Origin: Citrobacter sp. Res13-Sevr-PEB04-36
Lineage (GTDB): Bacteria; Pseudomonadota; Gammaproteobacteria; Enterobacterales; Enterobacteriaceae
Length of the DNA: 64,000 bases
Direction: 5' to 3'
Assembly: GCF_015672735.1 (NCBI RefSeq)
Contig: NZ_JADABY010000045.1
Coordinates: 62,001 to 126,000 of the forward strand
Shown here: positions 1 to 10,829 of the stretch, piece after piece
How the letters are laid out: the number at the start of each line of letters is the position of its first letter
How positions within the stretch are numbered: the first letter of the stretch is position 1
Position numbers and translations under genes: made by a program
Notes under the pieces: model-generated
Seen by the model: only the letters and a program-made list of their open reading frames with translations
Database searches by the model: none
What the model was told of the DNA's origin: nothing

Positions 1-3000
1 CCTGCCGCCCGGATGGGTGACATGACCACAATCGGGGGGCCGATTGTTCAGGGATCTCTGGGCGTGATGATAGGTGCCCCTACCGGCGTGGCCTGTTCGG
101 TCTGCCCGGGAGGCAAGACCTCCGGCAACCCGGTTAACCCATTATTAGGTGCTAAGGTACAGCCCGGTGAAACCGATTTTTCCCTGCCTGGCCCGCTGCC
201 ATTTGTGCTTTCAAGAACTTACAGTAGCTACCGGACGAAAACGCCCGCGCCTGTGGGTATTTTTGGCCCAGGCTGGAAAGCGCCCTTTGATATTCGCTTA
301 CAGATACGTGATGACGAACTGATACTTAACGACAACGGTGGCAGAAGTATTTATTTTAATCCGCTGTTTCCCGGTGAATCCGCTTTTAGCCGCAGCGAAT
401 CGCTCTGGCTGGTGCGGGGTGGCGTGCCAGCGCTGCATGACAGTAACCCGCTGCACAGACTCTGGCAGCAACTTCCGGAAAACATTCGCCTCAGCCCGCA
501 TGTCTACCTGGCAACCAACAGCGTTCAGGGGCCATGGTGGATTCTGGGCTGGTCTGAACGCACTCCTGCCGCGGAAGAAGCACTGCCCGCACCACTACCG
601 CCATACCGGGTACTGACCGGGCTTGCCGACAGTTTTGGGCGCGCACAGGACTTCCAGCGTGCGGCATCCGGTGAATTCAGCGGGGAAATCACCGCCGTGA
701 CGGATGGCGCAGGACGCCGCTTCAGACTGGTGCTGACCACTCAAGCACAGCGGGCGGACCAGCACCGGAAACAGTCAGTCACTAACGGTGCACCCCCCCT
801 TCCCTTTCCGGACGTACTGCCCTCCACAGCCTACGGCGCAGACCACGGCCTCCGTCTGACGGAAGTGTGGCTGACGCACGACCCGGAATACCCGGACAAC
901 CTGCCTACCGCCCCGCTGGCGCGTTACGACTATTCCCCGCGTGGTGAGCTGAAAACGGTATATGACCGCAGCGGCACAACAGTACGCGGGTTTACGTATG
1001 ACCCGTCGCATCCAGGGCGGATGGTGGCTCACCGTTATGCGGGCAGGCCGGAGATACATTACCACTATGATGCGTCCGGGCGAGTAACGGAACAGCGAAA
1101 TCCGCAGGGCTTAAGCTATACCTACTCGTATGAACAGAACCGCATCATCCTCACCGACAGCCTCAACCGCCAGGAGGTGCTGCATACTACAGGCGAAGGC
1201 GGCCTGAAGCGGGTGGTGAAACAGGAGCGCGCAGATGGCAGCACCTTTCACAGCGAGTACGATCCGGCCGGCAGGCTTATCGCGCAGACCGATGCGGCAG
1301 GTCGTAAGACAGAGTTTCGACTGAGTCCTGGCTCCGGTCAGTTGAAAGAAATCATCATGCCGGATGGCAGACAGACGGAATTTTACTACAACAGCCAGCG
1401 CCAGCTAACGGATACCGTGTACCCGGACGGCCTGCAGAGCCAGCAGGAATATGACGCTCAGGGCAGGCTTACCGCCGACATCGGGCGTAATGGCAGCACC
1501 ACCCGCTATTTTTATGACAACCCACACAGTGCATTGCCGGCAGCCACTGAAGACGCCACCGGCAGCCGGAAACAGATGACGTGGAGCCGTTACGGGCAGT
1601 TGCTCACCTTCACCGACTGCTCAGGCTACGAAACTCGGTATGAATATGATCGTTTCGGACAACTGACGGCAGTTCATCAGCAGGAAGGTATCAGTCGTTA
1701 CCAGACTTATGATAACCGCGGCAGGCTGGTCAGACAGCTGGATACCCAGGGCCGGGAAACGCGCTACAAGTACAGCACGTCAGGAGACTTGACGACAGTC
1801 ATCTCTCCTGACGGTAGCCGCAGCGACACCGCCTTCGATGCCTGGGGAAATATTATCAGCACCCTGCAGGATGGCCTGACCCGCCGGATGGAATACGACG
1901 CTGCGGGTCGCGTGATTCAACTGACCAACGAAAATGGTAGCCACACGGTATTCGCTTACGATGCACTGGACCGGCTGACGCAGGAAACTGGCTTTGACGG
2001 CAGGACGCAGCGTTACGGCTACGCAGCAACCGGTCAACTTATCCGCAGTGAGGCTGAAAGCCTAACCATCCTCTGGCATTACGATGCGTCAGACCGCCTG
2101 ACGCATCGCACTGTTAACGGTGAACCTGCTGAGCAGTGGTGTTACGACGAACGTGGCTGGCTGACGGCAATAAGCCATGTCAGCGACGGTCATCGGGTCG
2201 CGACAGAGTATAAGCACAATAAACAGGGCAGACTCATCAGCGAGCGCCAGACGGTACATCATCCGGAAACAAACGCGCTGCTCTGGCAGCACGAAACACT
2301 GCACGATTACAGCGACAAGGGACTGGCGAATCGCGTGACGCCGGATACTCTCCCCCCGGTGGAATGGCTGACTTACGGCAGCGGTTATCTGGCCGGGATG
2401 AAACTGGGCGATTCACCGCTTATCGACTTCACCCGCGACCGCCTCCACCGCGAAACGCTGCGCAGCTTTGGTGAGTACGAACTGACCACGGCATACAAGC
2501 CGGGCGGTCTGTTAAAGAGCCATCACCTGAACCTTCCGCAGCTTAACCGTGATTACACCTGGAACAGTGGCGGGCAGCTTGTCCGCATCAGCGGGCAGCA
2601 TGTGCAGCGGGATTATCAGTACGGCGCAGCCGGGCGGTTGCTCAGTACACACATAACATCATCTCACCATGACCTGGTGCAGTGGACATTCACCGACCCG
2701 GCGGGCAACCGGACAGCCGCGCGGGATAAATACCCGATGCTGCCGGAACGTTTCCCCGATAACCGCATCTCCCAGGATGTGGCGAGCTTTTATCATTATG
2801 ACGAACACGGCAGGCTGACGGAGAAAGACGAGCGCCACACACATCTGGTATCGCATCACTACAACTATGATAACCAGCACCGGCTGACGCACCACCGCCA
2901 GATGCAACAGGGCAGCGTGCTGGCGGAAAGTCGTTATCTGTACGACCCGCTGGGCCGCCGAATCTGTAAACGGGTCTGGAAAAGCCAGGAGGAACGCGAC

Positions 3001-4134
3001 CTTAACGGGGATAAATATCTCTGGCTGAACTCCACGCCACAGGTGACATGGTACGGCTGGGAGGGCGACAGGCTGACCACCACCCAGACGGACAAAACCC
3101 GTATCCAGACCGTGTACCTGCCGGGAAGCTTTACGCCGTTAATCCGCATTGAAACGGCAACCGGAGAGCTGGCCAGAGCCCTCCGTCGCACGCTGGCGGA
3201 GAAACTCCAGCAGGATGCGGGAATGGTATTTGTGCCGGAACTGGTGGCGCTGCTGGATAACCTCGAGCAGGAGCTGAACGCAGGTCAGGTGAGTACCCAG
3301 AGTCAGCAGTGGCTGGCACAGTGCGACCTGACGCCGGAGCAGATGAAAAATCAGCTGGAGCCGGAATACACGCCGGTGAGAAAAATCCATCTGTATCACT
3401 GCGACCACCGGGGGCTGCCGCTGGCGCTGGTGAATGCTGACGGAACCATCGCGTGGAGTGCAGAGTTTGATGAATGGGGAAATATGCTGCGGGAGGATAA
3501 CCCGGATAATCTGCAACAGTTAATCCGGCTGCCGGGGCAGCAGTGGGATAAGGAGACGGGGTTGTATTATAACCGCCACCGGTATTATGACCCGTTGCAG
3601 GGGAGGTATATTACTCAGGATCCGATTGGATTAAAGGGCGGATGGAATTTATATAGGTATACTAACAATCCCATTCTGAAAGTTGACCCATTGGGTCTAT
3701 ATAACTTATACCAATTAATATACGACGTATGGCATGATGACTCATATGGGACTTCATCTATTGATATTACTGGTAGCAGGGATCTCATATCACTAGGTGG
3801 TCATGGTGGAGTCGGTATAGCTTTTGCTAAAAAGAAAGGTGAAATATTATCCGATGTTTGCGTCAATGCGACTGCATGTGGGCATGCAGGTGTTGGTGGT
3901 GGGCTTAATGCGGCTATTACATATTCAGAGTCTAGATCTTTACCTACATCCGGAATCAGCAATTCTGTAGGTGTGACGACTGGTGGGGGATTAGTAGGTC
4001 ATCTTGCTTATACTTACGTTGTTGATGTAGATAATCCAGAATCTTCGATAGAATCTGTGGGGGCAGGCGTAGGCGTCGATGCTTCAACTATGGCCCTGGC
4101 TTGTAAAACATGGCAGGAATGCTGGTTAAACTAA
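1..4134 (+). CDS. Rhs-family polymorphic toxin, 5'-partial at window edge
   Basis: Reading is open from base 1 in frame with the ATG at 13, and the first codons give PAARMGDM, matching the PAAR-like opening of E. coli RhsA a few residues after its start. The true start is therefore just outside the window. Many YD repeats (for example [30 protein letters not shown]) build the Rhs shell, closed by the hyperconserved end [20 protein letters not shown]. The DPLGL motif, where Rhs cores self-cleave, ends at residue 1229 counted from the ATG at 13. The remaining 144 residues are a glycine-rich tip with repeated [14 protein letters not shown] motifs that I do not recognise. Base composition drops sharply toward AT at this junction, the usual sign of tip exchange. 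Rhs proteins are typically delivered by type VI secretion; no T6SS genes are in the window. The locus, next to yibH and mtlA, is that of E. coli rhsA. Confidence 0.95.
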   Translation, partial: PAARMGDMTTIGGPIVQGSLGVMIGAPTGVACSVCPGGKTSGNPVNPLLGAKVQPGETDFSLPGPLPFVLSRTYSSYRTKTPAPVGIFGPGWKAPFDIRLQIRDDELILNDNGGRSIYFNPLFPGESAFSRSESLWLVRGGVPALHDSNPLHRLWQQLPENIRLSPHVYLATNSVQGPWWILGWSERTPAAEEALPAPLPPYRVLTGLADSFGRAQDFQRAASGEFSGEITAVTDGAGRRFRLVLTTQAQRADQHRKQSVTNGAPPLPFPDVLPSTAYGADHGLRLTEVWLTHDPEYPDNLPTAPLARYDYSPRGELKTVYDRSGTTVRGFTYDPSHPGRMVAHRYAGRPEIHYHYDASGRVTEQRNPQGLSYTYSYEQNRIILTDSLNRQEVLHTTGEGGLKRVVKQERADGSTFHSEYDPAGRLIAQTDAAGRKTEFRLSPGSGQLKEIIMPDGRQTEFYYNSQRQLTDTVYPDGLQSQQEYDAQGRLTADIGRNGSTTRYFYDNPHSALPAATEDATGSRKQMTWSRYGQLLTFTDCSGYETRYEYDRFGQLTAVHQQEGISRYQTYDNRGRLVRQLDTQGRETRYKYSTSGDLTTVISPDGSRSDTAFDAWGNIISTLQDGLTRRMEYDAAGRVIQLTNENGSHTVFAYDALDRLTQETGFDGRTQRYGYAATGQLIRSEAESLTILWHYDASDRLTHRTVNGEPAEQWCYDERGWLTAISHVSDGHRVATEYKHNKQGRLISERQTVHHPETNALLWQHETLHDYSDKGLANRVTPDTLPPVEWLTYGSGYLAGMKLGDSPLIDFTRDRLHRETLRSFGEYELTTAYKPGGLLKSHHLNLPQLNRDYTWNSGGQLVRISGQHVQRDYQYGAAGRLLSTHITSSHHDLVQWTFTDPAGNRTAARDKYPMLPERFPDNRISQDVASFYHYDEHGRLTEKDERHTHLVSHHYNYDNQHRLTHHRQMQQGSVLAESRYLYDPLGRRICKRVWKSQEERDLNGDKYLWLNSTPQVTWYGWEGDRLTTTQTDKTRIQTVYLPGSFTPLIRIETATGELARALRRTLAEKLQQDAGMVFVPELVALLDNLEQELNAGQVSTQSQQWLAQCDLTPEQMKNQLEPEYTPVRKIHLYHCDHRGLPLALVNADGTIAWSAEFDEWGNMLREDNPDNLQQLIRLPGQQWDKETGLYYNRHRYYDPLQGRYITQDPIGLKGGWNLYRYTNNPILKVDPLGLYNLYQLIYDVWHDDSYGTSSIDITGSRDLISLGGHGGVGIAFAKKKGEILSDVCVNATACGHAGVGGGLNAAITYSESRSLPTSGISNSVGVTTGGGLVGHLAYTYVVDVDNPESSIESVGAGVGVDASTMALACKTWQECWLN

Positions 4135-4147
4135 CAGAGGAAGTATA

Positions 4148-4541
4148 ATGAAATATATATTCTTGTTATTATTTTTACTATGTGGATGCTCCCCCATAGA
4201 TACAGATTCAGCCAAAAAAGAGGTGAGTTTTTTTCATGAATTATATCAAGGTGGAAAATACTCCGATATATATATAATGGCATCAACCGAATTTCAGGAG
4301 ATAACTGCCAAAGAAAAGTTCATTAACATTATGGTAGAAGCAAAAGAAAAACATCTTGGATGTATTTAAAAAATCGACATTTAAATTTGAACGAAGCACT
4401 CACAGCTTGCTTTAAAATAATAAAATATCTTTAATATATTATACTGAATATTCCAAGAGGATCGTTCAGGAGGTTTTTATATTTGAGATTGAACATGGTG
4501 AGGTAAAGTTAAAAAGTTATAGGTATGACTCACTTAACTAA
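4148..4541 (+). pseudogene. Broken small lipoprotein, probable Rhs immunity gene
   Basis: An ATG 13 bases after the Rhs stop, preceded by an AGAGGAAG ribosome site, opens a 73-residue frame beginning MKYIFLLLFLLCGCSP. This is a signal peptide with a lipobox (L-C-G-C), and EVSFFHELYQGGKYSDIYIMAS follows closely. That frame stops at 4367-4369. Coding continues in the next frame (FKKSTFKFERSTHSLL), meets an in-frame TAA at 4413-4415, and then runs on (ISLIYYTEYSKRIVQEVFIF ... LKSYRYDSLN) to a stop at 4539-4541. The gene therefore has one frameshift near 4361-4370 and one nonsense codon. Its position and small size fit an immunity gene for the Rhs tip, and the lipoprotein signal would place the product in the periplasm. 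Function is inferred from context; the family is not identified with certainty. Confidence 0.7.
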
Positions 4542-4595
4542 TATAGCCACATTCTGAATTCAAAAAATGAAATTATGCATCAATCGTGATCGCCT

Positions 4596-4995
4596 TCCCC
4601 GGTTGAATGGCTGACTTACTCTGACCGGGATGAAGCTCGGCGATTCACCGCTTATCGACTTCACCCGCGACCGCCTCCACCGCGAAACGCTGCGCAGCTT
4701 TGGTGAGTACGAACTGACCACGGCATACAAGCCGGGCGGTCTGTTAAAGAGCCATCACCTAAACCTTCCGTGATTACACCTGGAACAGCCGCGGGAAGCA
4801 TGCACAACAGGATTATCAGTACGGCGCAGCCGGGCGATGACTCGGTACACGCATAACATCATCTCACCATGATCTGATGCAGTGGACATTCACCGCCCCG
4901 GCGGGCAACCGGATAGCCTCGTGGGATAAATACCCGATGCTGCCGGAACGTTTCCCCGATAACCGTATCTCCCAGAATGTGGAGAACGTCTATCC
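4596..4995 (+). pseudogene. Degenerate duplicate fragment of Rhs core
   Basis: This stretch repeats the Rhs core segment at about 2353-2785 of the intact gene. Long identical runs cover the [18 protein letters not shown] part and the PDNRISQ part. It carries small deletions (around 4618-4632 and 4765-4770) and substitutions, so no long frame survives. Its right end falls just before the yibH stop codon. It is a relic of a second Rhs cassette or of recombination at the locus, and could act as a partner for homologous recombination with the intact gene. The bases between the lipoprotein pseudogene and this fragment (4542-4595) show nothing recognisable. Confidence 0.85.
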
Positions 4996-5013
4996 GTGTA
5001 ATCCCATATCAAC

Positions 5014-6150
5014 TCAATGATCTAAATAAAGGTAATGCATCCAGCTGGTCATACGCAGCAGTACTTTACGCATCACCGACACGTGGGCGAAATGGTCGGA
5101 GTAAACCGCCACCTGGGCATAAATGCCGTCCGGTAAGGCGTCAACTTCGGCATTCGGCTCCAGTTCAATCGTTGCCAGCACGCCATCGGTACCCGGCACC
5201 ACCGTTAAGGACTGCAATGCGCCCTGAGCCTGATAAGAGCCTCCCGGCACAACCGGCAGAATGCTGGTCAATTTACCGGAGAAAACCTGGCCTGGTAGCG
5301 CATTAAACACCACTTCCGCTTCATCGCCCGGTTCAAGACGCAGCAATGAGTTCTGGCGGAACTGGGCCACAATCTGGCGTTTCTGTTCCGGAATAAAGAC
5401 CATCACCGGTCGCAGAGGCAGCGCAGCGGCATAGGTCCCCGGACGGATCAGCACCTGCGTGATATAGCCATTACTTGGCGCACGCACGACGGTCTGATCC
5501 AGATTGTATTTGGCTTCAGCAAGCTGAGCACGCAGAGAAGCAACCTGCGACTGCTCGCCGTTAACCATGCTGTCTAACTGACTTTGGATCTGGGTTTGTT
5601 CCGCAACGGAGCCTTTCACCAGCGCATCTTGTGCCAGGTAGTTTTGGCGGGCGTTGTCGATATCGCTTTCAGAAAACGGGTTAACCTTCGCCTGGCTGCC
5701 TTTCAGGTAGCGTTGATAATCTTTATACAGACGATCGCGCTCGGCAGACACTCGCGTGGTGTTGGCGACCGCTTCCGAAAGTTGCGCTTTTAAATTATCG
5801 ATATTGTGCGTTGCGGTAACCAGGTCGGCCTGCAGCCTGTCGACGCGCGCCTGGTAGCGGCCTGGATCGAGTTTGAACAACACCTCGCCTTTTTTAATCA
5901 GCTGATTATTTTTATCGGTAACCTCACTCACAATCCCCGTAACCTGCGGCGTAATTGGAATGGAGATCACCGCTTTTTGCGCAGTGTAGGTATACGGGTG
6001 GTTATAGTTCATTAATAAAATGAGGCCCGCAACAATAAACACGCCACCTAAAGCTGCGGTAGCAAGCGTCCATTGGTTTACCGGGATACGGAATATCTTA
6101 AAGATGGCCCAGGCAAATGCCACGTAGGTCAAAACAATCAACAGATCCAT
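5014..6150 (-). CDS. yibH: YibH, HlyD/EmrA-type membrane fusion protein
   Basis: The 378 residues match the E. coli YibH length and end ([10 protein letters not shown]). One membrane helix lies near residues 25-48. It is followed by the biotinyl-lipoyl-like half motif ([20 protein letters not shown]), a long alpha-helical hairpin (about residues 95-215, Ala/Gln/Leu-rich) and the second half motif ([20 protein letters not shown]). This is the architecture of periplasmic adaptor subunits of tripartite or MFS-type exporters. It lies two bases downstream of yibI, so the pair is co-transcribed. No transporter or outer-membrane partner is adjacent, so the substrate is unknown. Confidence 0.93.
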   Translation of the reverse strand: MDLLIVLTYVAFAWAIFKIFRIPVNQWTLATAALGGVFIVAGLILLMNYNHPYTYTAQKAVISIPITPQVTGIVSEVTDKNNQLIKKGEVLFKLDPGRYQARVDRLQADLVTATHNIDNLKAQLSEAVANTTRVSAERDRLYKDYQRYLKGSQAKVNPFSESDIDNARQNYLAQDALVKGSVAEQTQIQSQLDSMVNGEQSQVASLRAQLAEAKYNLDQTVVRAPSNGYITQVLIRPGTYAAALPLRPVMVFIPEQKRQIVAQFRQNSLLRLEPGDEAEVVFNALPGQVFSGKLTSILPVVPGGSYQAQGALQSLTVVPGTDGVLATIELEPNAEVDALPDGIYAQVAVYSDHFAHVSVMRKVLLRMTSWMHYLYLDH

Positions 6151-6152
6151 GA

Positions 6153-6509
6153 TCAGCGCTCCTGCGTGTTCTTATCAGCGGCGGGTTGCACCGCAGCCAG
6201 TTTTTGTTCCAGATCGGCTACGCGCTTCGCAAGAGCGTCAATATCAGGGTTGCCCGTCATTGGCTGAATATGGTTTTGCATTCCCCAGCCGCGTTCGGGT
6301 TGGTAGAGCGTGGCCCAAATCCACAGGAACGGCCAAATGGCATGGAGCGTAAACAAGCTAATCCAGCCCGCCGTATGAATCGCATCGGCATGGGGATGGT
6401 TACGCTTTTTAGCCATGTTGTAGGGAATATCATGGATGGCGATGATTCCGTAGAACAGAACCAGGAAGACGAAAATGAGCACGCCCAACGCGAAATAATT
6501 TAGAAACAT
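6153..6509 (-). CDS. yibI: YibI, DUF3302 inner-membrane protein
   Basis: A 118-residue protein, close to E. coli YibI (120). It has two hydrophobic segments, near residues 5-27 ([20 protein letters not shown]) and 45-70 ([20 protein letters not shown]), followed by a charged C-terminal tail with a short coiled-coil stretch ([11 protein letters not shown]). DUF3302 proteins are regularly encoded with a HlyD-type partner, here YibH immediately downstream, so it is probably a small accessory membrane subunit. The biochemical role is unknown. Confidence 0.9.
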   Translation of the reverse strand: MFLNYFALGVLIFVFLVLFYGIIAIHDIPYNMAKKRNHPHADAIHTAGWISLFTLHAIWPFLWIWATLYQPERGWGMQNHIQPMTGNPDIDALAKRVADLEQKLAAVQPAADKNTQER

Positions 6510-6678
6510 ACCTGCCTCGAATTCACACTAATTAGAGTTTTTTTGTGCTGGCAGCCGTATGTACCCTGGCTGATGTCTTGAACATAACTGGAGTTGGCAA
6601 TTTTTGCCATACCACAAAAAAAATATATTTTCTGAGTAAAAGTTGCTTTATTTTCCGCAAAAAATGGGCGGGGGAGAA

Positions 6679-6898
6679 TCTGCTTCAGATCACACTGGGA
6701 AAAAAACAGATGAAAATTTCTTGTGATTCAGATCACAAAGACTCAACAAACACGCCAACATAAAACGTGAACCAATTCACATTTTTCTGCCTTTTTGGGT
6801 GAACTCTAACCGTGAGGTGTTTTTTTGCACTGGTGTTTTGTGATGAATATCACATTAACTACCGCCATACACCCTATATTTACGTGACGAATATCACA
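6679..6898 (+). promoter_or_regulatory. mtlA control region with five CRP-type sites
   Basis: The 530-base gap between yibI and mtlA contains four near-perfect TGTGA-N6-TCACA sites at 6722-6737, 6766-6781 (CGTGA left half), 6839-6854 and 6883-6898 (CGTGA left half), plus a weak one at 6679-6694 with only the TCACA half conserved. E. coli mtlADR is known to have five CRP sites in its promoter, so the number and dense spacing agree. The sites could also influence the divergent yibIH pair. The region downstream to 7023 is the mtlA leader; an AAGAAGG ribosome site sits at 7024-7030. Confidence 0.85.
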
Positions 6899-7039
6899 TA
6901 AAAAGGCGTCGACTGGACAGTTGAACGATTCAGTGCCAGATTTCGCAGTATCTACAGGGTCCGGCTACCTCCTGCCGCTACATTAACAAACCTCGGGCTT
7001 TCAGCCTGCGCGATAGCAAACATAAGAAGGGGTGTTTTT

Positions 7040-8953
7040 ATGTCATCCGATATTAAGATCAAAGTGCAAAGCTTTGGTCGATTCCTCAGCAACATGGTGA
7101 TGCCGAATATCGGCGCGTTTATCGCGTGGGGTATTATCACCGCATTATTCATTCCGACAGGGTGGTTGCCGAGCGAAACGCTGGCTAAGCTCGTTGGCCC
7201 TATGATCACCTATCTTCTGCCGCTGCTGATTGGTTATACCGGCGGTAAATTAGTGGGTGGCGATCGCGGCGGCGTAGTCGGTGCCATCACCACAATGGGT
7301 GTGATCGTCGGTGCGGATATGCCGATGTTCCTCGGCGCGATGATTGCAGGTCCATTGGGTGGCTGGGCAATTAAACACTTTGATAACTGGGTAGACGGTA
7401 AGATCAAATCCGGTTTTGAAATGCTGGTGAACAACTTCTCCGCTGGCATCATCGGGATGATCCTCGCGATTCTGGCGTTCCTCGGCATCGGTCCGGCGGT
7501 TGAAGTTCTGTCCAAAGTTCTGGCAGCAGGCGTTAACTTCATGGTTGTCCATGACATGCTGCCGCTGGCGTCTATCTTTGTTGAACCGGCGAAAATCCTG
7601 TTCCTCAACAACGCCATCAACCACGGTATTTTCTCACCGCTGGGCATTCAGCAGTCCCATGAGATGGGCAAATCCATCTTCTTCCTGATTGAAGCAAACC
7701 CGGGTCCGGGTATGGGCGTCCTGCTGGCGTACATGTTCTTCGGTCGCGGTAGCGCTAAACAGTCTGCGGGCGGCGCGGCTATCATCCACTTCCTGGGCGG
7801 TATCCACGAAATTTACTTCCCGTACGTGCTGATGAACCCACGTCTGATCCTGGCCGTTATCCTCGGCGGTATGACCGGCGTATTTACGCTGACTATCCTC
7901 GGCGGCGGTCTGGTTTCTCCGGCCTCTCCGGGATCTATCCTGGCCGTACTGGCAATGACGCCGAAAGGCGCGTACTTCGCTAACATCGCGGCAATCTGTG
8001 CGGCCATGGCGGTCTCCTTTGTGGTCTCAGCCATTCTGCTGAAAACCAGCAAAGTGAAAGAAGAAGATGACATTGATGCAGCGACCCGTCGCATGCACGA
8101 CATGAAAGCAGAATCCAAAGGTTCATCTCCGCTGTCTGCGGGCGATGTCACCAACGACCTGAGCCATGTGCGTAAAATCATCGTTGCCTGTGATGCCGGT
8201 ATGGGCTCCAGCGCAATGGGTGCAGGCGTACTGCGCAAGAAAGTGCAGGATGCCGGTCTGTCTCAGATCTCCGTCACCAACAGCGCGATTAACAATCTGC
8301 CGCCGGATGTGGATCTGGTCATTACCCACCGTGACCTGACCGAACGCGCTATGCGCCAGGTTCCGCAGGCGCAGCACATTTCGCTGACCAACTTCCTCGA
8401 CAGCGGTCTGTACACCAGCCTGACCGAGCGTCTGGTTGCCGCACAGCGTCACAACGTTAATGAAGAGAAAGTACGAGATCACCTGAAAGACAGCTTTGAT
8501 GAGGGTGATAACAACCTGTTCAAACTGGGTGCGGAAAATATCTTCCTTGGCCGTAAAGCCACCAATAAAGAAGAAGCCATTCTGTTTGCCGGTAAGCAAC
8601 TGGTGAAAGGTGGCTACGTTGAGCCGGAATACGTTCAGGCAATGCTGGATCGCGAAAAACTGACCTCTACCTACCTGGGTGAGTCCATTGCGGTACCACA
8701 CGGCACCATCGAAGCTAAAGATCGCGTGCTGAAAACTGGCATCGTGTTCTGTCAGTACCCGGAAGGTGTGCGCTTCGGTGAAGAAGAGGACGACATTGCA
8801 CGCCTGGTGATTGGTATCGCTGCGCGTAACAATGAGCACATCCAGGTGATCACCAGCCTGACAAACGCGCTGGATGATGAATCCGTGATCGAACGTCTGG
8901 CGCAGACCACCAGCGTGGATGAAGTGCTGGAACTGCTGGCGGGTCGTAAGTAA
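7040..8953 (+). CDS. mtlA: Mannitol PTS permease, EIICBA
   Basis: A 637-residue PTS enzyme II, full length for MtlA. It imports D-mannitol across the inner membrane and phosphorylates it to mannitol-1-phosphate. The N-terminal IIC membrane domain (to about residue 340) contains the sugar-site motif GGIHEIYFPYVLM. The IIB domain carries the phosphocysteine in VACDAGMGSSAMG (Cys384). The C-terminal IIA domain carries the phosphohistidine in IAVPHGTIEAKD (His554). It is the first gene of mtlADR, expressed under CRP control and repressed by MtlR. A hairpin-rich spacer separates it from mtlD. Confidence 0.98.
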   Translation: MSSDIKIKVQSFGRFLSNMVMPNIGAFIAWGIITALFIPTGWLPSETLAKLVGPMITYLLPLLIGYTGGKLVGGDRGGVVGAITTMGVIVGADMPMFLGAMIAGPLGGWAIKHFDNWVDGKIKSGFEMLVNNFSAGIIGMILAILAFLGIGPAVEVLSKVLAAGVNFMVVHDMLPLASIFVEPAKILFLNNAINHGIFSPLGIQQSHEMGKSIFFLIEANPGPGMGVLLAYMFFGRGSAKQSAGGAAIIHFLGGIHEIYFPYVLMNPRLILAVILGGMTGVFTLTILGGGLVSPASPGSILAVLAMTPKGAYFANIAAICAAMAVSFVVSAILLKTSKVKEEDDIDAATRRMHDMKAESKGSSPLSAGDVTNDLSHVRKIIVACDAGMGSSAMGAGVLRKKVQDAGLSQISVTNSAINNLPPDVDLVITHRDLTERAMRQVPQAQHISLTNFLDSGLYTSLTERLVAAQRHNVNEEKVRDHLKDSFDEGDNNLFKLGAENIFLGRKATNKEEAILFAGKQLVKGGYVEPEYVQAMLDREKLTSTYLGESIAVPHGTIEAKDRVLKTGIVFCQYPEGVRFGEEEDDIARLVIGIAARNNEHIQVITSLTNALDDESVIERLAQTTSVDEVLELLAGRK

Positions 8954-8961
8954 GCGTTATT

Positions 8962-8988
8962 GCCCGGTGGCGCTCACGCTTACCGGGC
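8962..8988 (+). repeat. REP-type palindrome between mtlA and mtlD
   Basis: GCCCGGT and ACCGGGC arms enclose GGCGCTCACGCTT, the typical enteric REP/BIME core. It lies eight bases after the mtlA stop. In other operons REP hairpins protect upstream mRNA from 3' decay and can bind DNA gyrase or IHF. Here it could make mtlA transcripts outlast mtlD. Confidence 0.75.
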
Positions 8989-8997
8989 CTACAAAAT

Positions 8998-9050
8998 CCT
9001 CTCCGCAAAGGAGAGGGTTAGGTTGAGGGAAAAGCCTCACCCCAGCCCTC
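8998..9050 (+). repeat. Second intergenic hairpin element
   Basis: CCTCTCC (8998-9004) pairs with GGAGAGG (9010-9016), and a TGAGG/CCTCA pair follows, ending in CCCCAGCCCTC. This GAGAGGGTTAGG...CCCTC motif is a common short dispersed repeat in Enterobacter- and Citrobacter-type genomes. There is no U-tract, so it is not a good terminator. Confidence 0.5.
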
Positions 9051-9081
9051 TTGGGTAAAAACATTAATGAAGGTTAATACT

Positions 9082-10230
9082 ATGAAAGCATTACATTTTG
9101 GCGCAGGTAATATCGGTCGTGGCTTTATCGGCAAACTGCTGGCAGACGCGGGGATACAACTGACGTTTGCGGATGTAAATCAGGTAGTTCTCGACGCCCT
9201 GAATGCCCGTCATAGCTATCAGGTTCATGTTGTCGGTGAAAATGAGCAGGTTGATACCGTTTCCGGTGTTAACGCCGTCAGCAGCATCGGCGATGATGTC
9301 GTTGAACTGATTGCCCAGGTTGATCTCGTGACCACCGCCGTTGGACCGGTCGTGCTGGAGCGCATTGCGCCTGCCATCGCCAAAGGACTGGTCAAGCGTA
9401 AAGCGCAGGGTATTAGCGCCCCGCTGAATATCATTGCCTGCGAAAACATGGTGCGCGGCACCACCCAGTTGAAAGGCCACGTGCTGAACGCGCTGGACGA
9501 TGCGGATAAAGCCTGGGTTGAAGAACACGTTGGTTTTGTCGATTCCGCCGTAGACCGTATTGTTCCGCCTTCCGCCTCTGCTACCAATGACCCACTGGAA
9601 GTTACCGTAGAAACCTTCAGCGAGTGGATTGTTGACAAAACCCAGTTCAAAGGCGAACTGCCGAACATCCCGGGGATGGAATTAACTGATAACTTGATGG
9701 CATTTGTCGAACGTAAGCTCTTCACGCTGAACACCGGGCATGCTATAACCGCGTACCTCGGAAAATTGACCGGTCATCAGACCATCCGTGACGCGATTCT
9801 CGACGAGAAAATCCGCGCAGTGGTAAAAGGTGCGATGGAAGAGAGCGGTGCGGTACTGATCAAACGCTATGGCTTTGATGCGGCAAAACATGCGGCATAC
9901 ATTCAGAAAATCCTCGGTCGTTTTGAAAACCCGTACCTGAAAGATGACGTTGAACGCGTTGGCCGTCAGCCGCTGCGCAAACTGAGCGCGGGCGACCGTT
10001 TAATCAAGCCGCTGCTCGGCACGCTGGAGTACGGCCTGCCACACGTTAATCTGGTGCAGGGTATTGCTGCAGCGATGCATTACCGTAGTGAAGAAGATCC
10101 GCAGGCGCAGGAACTGGCTGCGCTGATTGACGAAAAAGGCCCACAGGCCGCGCTGGCGCAGGTTTCCGGACTAGATGCCAATAGCGACGTGGTGGCGGAG
10201 GCGGTTAACGCATATAACGCAACCAAATGA
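9082..10230 (+). CDS. mtlD: Mannitol-1-phosphate 5-dehydrogenase
   Basis: Oxidises mannitol-1-phosphate to fructose-6-phosphate with NAD+. The start at 9082 gives 382 residues beginning [17 protein letters not shown], the E. coli length, with GAAGG eight bases upstream. An in-frame ATG at 9067 would add five residues and is less likely. The N-terminal Rossmann motif GAGNIGRG and the polyol-dehydrogenase signature around [18 protein letters not shown] are intact. The stop overlaps the mtlR start (ATGA). Confidence 0.97.
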   Translation: MKALHFGAGNIGRGFIGKLLADAGIQLTFADVNQVVLDALNARHSYQVHVVGENEQVDTVSGVNAVSSIGDDVVELIAQVDLVTTAVGPVVLERIAPAIAKGLVKRKAQGISAPLNIIACENMVRGTTQLKGHVLNALDDADKAWVEEHVGFVDSAVDRIVPPSASATNDPLEVTVETFSEWIVDKTQFKGELPNIPGMELTDNLMAFVERKLFTLNTGHAITAYLGKLTGHQTIRDAILDEKIRAVVKGAMEESGAVLIKRYGFDAAKHAAYIQKILGRFENPYLKDDVERVGRQPLRKLSAGDRLIKPLLGTLEYGLPHVNLVQGIAAAMHYRSEEDPQAQELAALIDEKGPQAALAQVSGLDANSDVVAEAVNAYNATK

Positions 10231-10817
10231 TCCACAGTGCGGCGCAGGTCAGCCTGCGCCCGAATATCAGATTGTCAGATATGCAGGCAATAATGGAACA
10301 AACGCAGGCCTTTGAAAATCGTGTGCTTGAGCGTCTGAATGCTGGCAAAACCGTACGCAGCTTCCTCATCACCGCCGTAGATTTACTCACTGAGGCGGTG
10401 AATATCCTGGTGCTTCAGGTATTTCGCAAAGACGACTACGCGGTGAAATATGCAGTGGAACCGTTGCTAGACGGCGACGGACCGCTGGGCGATCTGTCGG
10501 TCCGTCTGAAGCTGATCTACGGCTTGGGCGTACTTAGTCGCCCTGAGTATGAAGATGCCGAGTTGCTAATGGCGCTGCGTGAAGAGCTAAATCATGACGG
10601 TAACGAGTATGCGTTCACCGACGACGAAATTCTCGGACCATTTGGTGAACTGCACTGTGTGACGGCACTTCCGCCCCCGCCCCAGTTTGATACCTCAGAC
10701 TCGGGTTTGTACGCCATGCAAATCCAGCGCTACCAGCAAATGGTGCGCTCAACTATGGTGCTCTCTCTAACCGAGCTGATTTCTAAAATCAGCTTAAAAA
10801 AGGCCTTTCAGAAATAA
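10227..10817 (+). CDS. mtlR: Mannitol operon repressor
   Basis: A 196-residue MtlR, one residue longer than E. coli MtlR and nearly identical from [10 protein letters not shown] onward. It is an all-helical protein without a classical helix-turn-helix and negatively controls mtl expression. The ATGA overlap with mtlD gives translational coupling. The first eight residues (MIHSAAQV) differ from E. coli. Its 3' end converges on yibT with only 12 bases between. Confidence 0.95.
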   Translation: MIHSAAQVSLRPNIRLSDMQAIMEQTQAFENRVLERLNAGKTVRSFLITAVDLLTEAVNILVLQVFRKDDYAVKYAVEPLLDGDGPLGDLSVRLKLIYGLGVLSRPEYEDAELLMALREELNHDGNEYAFTDDEILGPFGELHCVTALPPPPQFDTSDSGLYAMQIQRYQQMVRSTMVLSLTELISKISLKKAFQK

Positions 10818-10829
10818 CGCCATCCCGAG

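Noticed and set aside
4977-5306. 109-codon plus-strand frame covering the 3' end of yibH
   Set aside because: It is antisense to the conserved yibH C terminus and arises at the edge of the Rhs remnant; no start signal or family.
8123-8839. 238-codon open frame antisense to the IIB/IIA part of mtlA
   Set aside because: MtlA is complete, with both phosphorylation sites in place; the antisense frame is a shadow.
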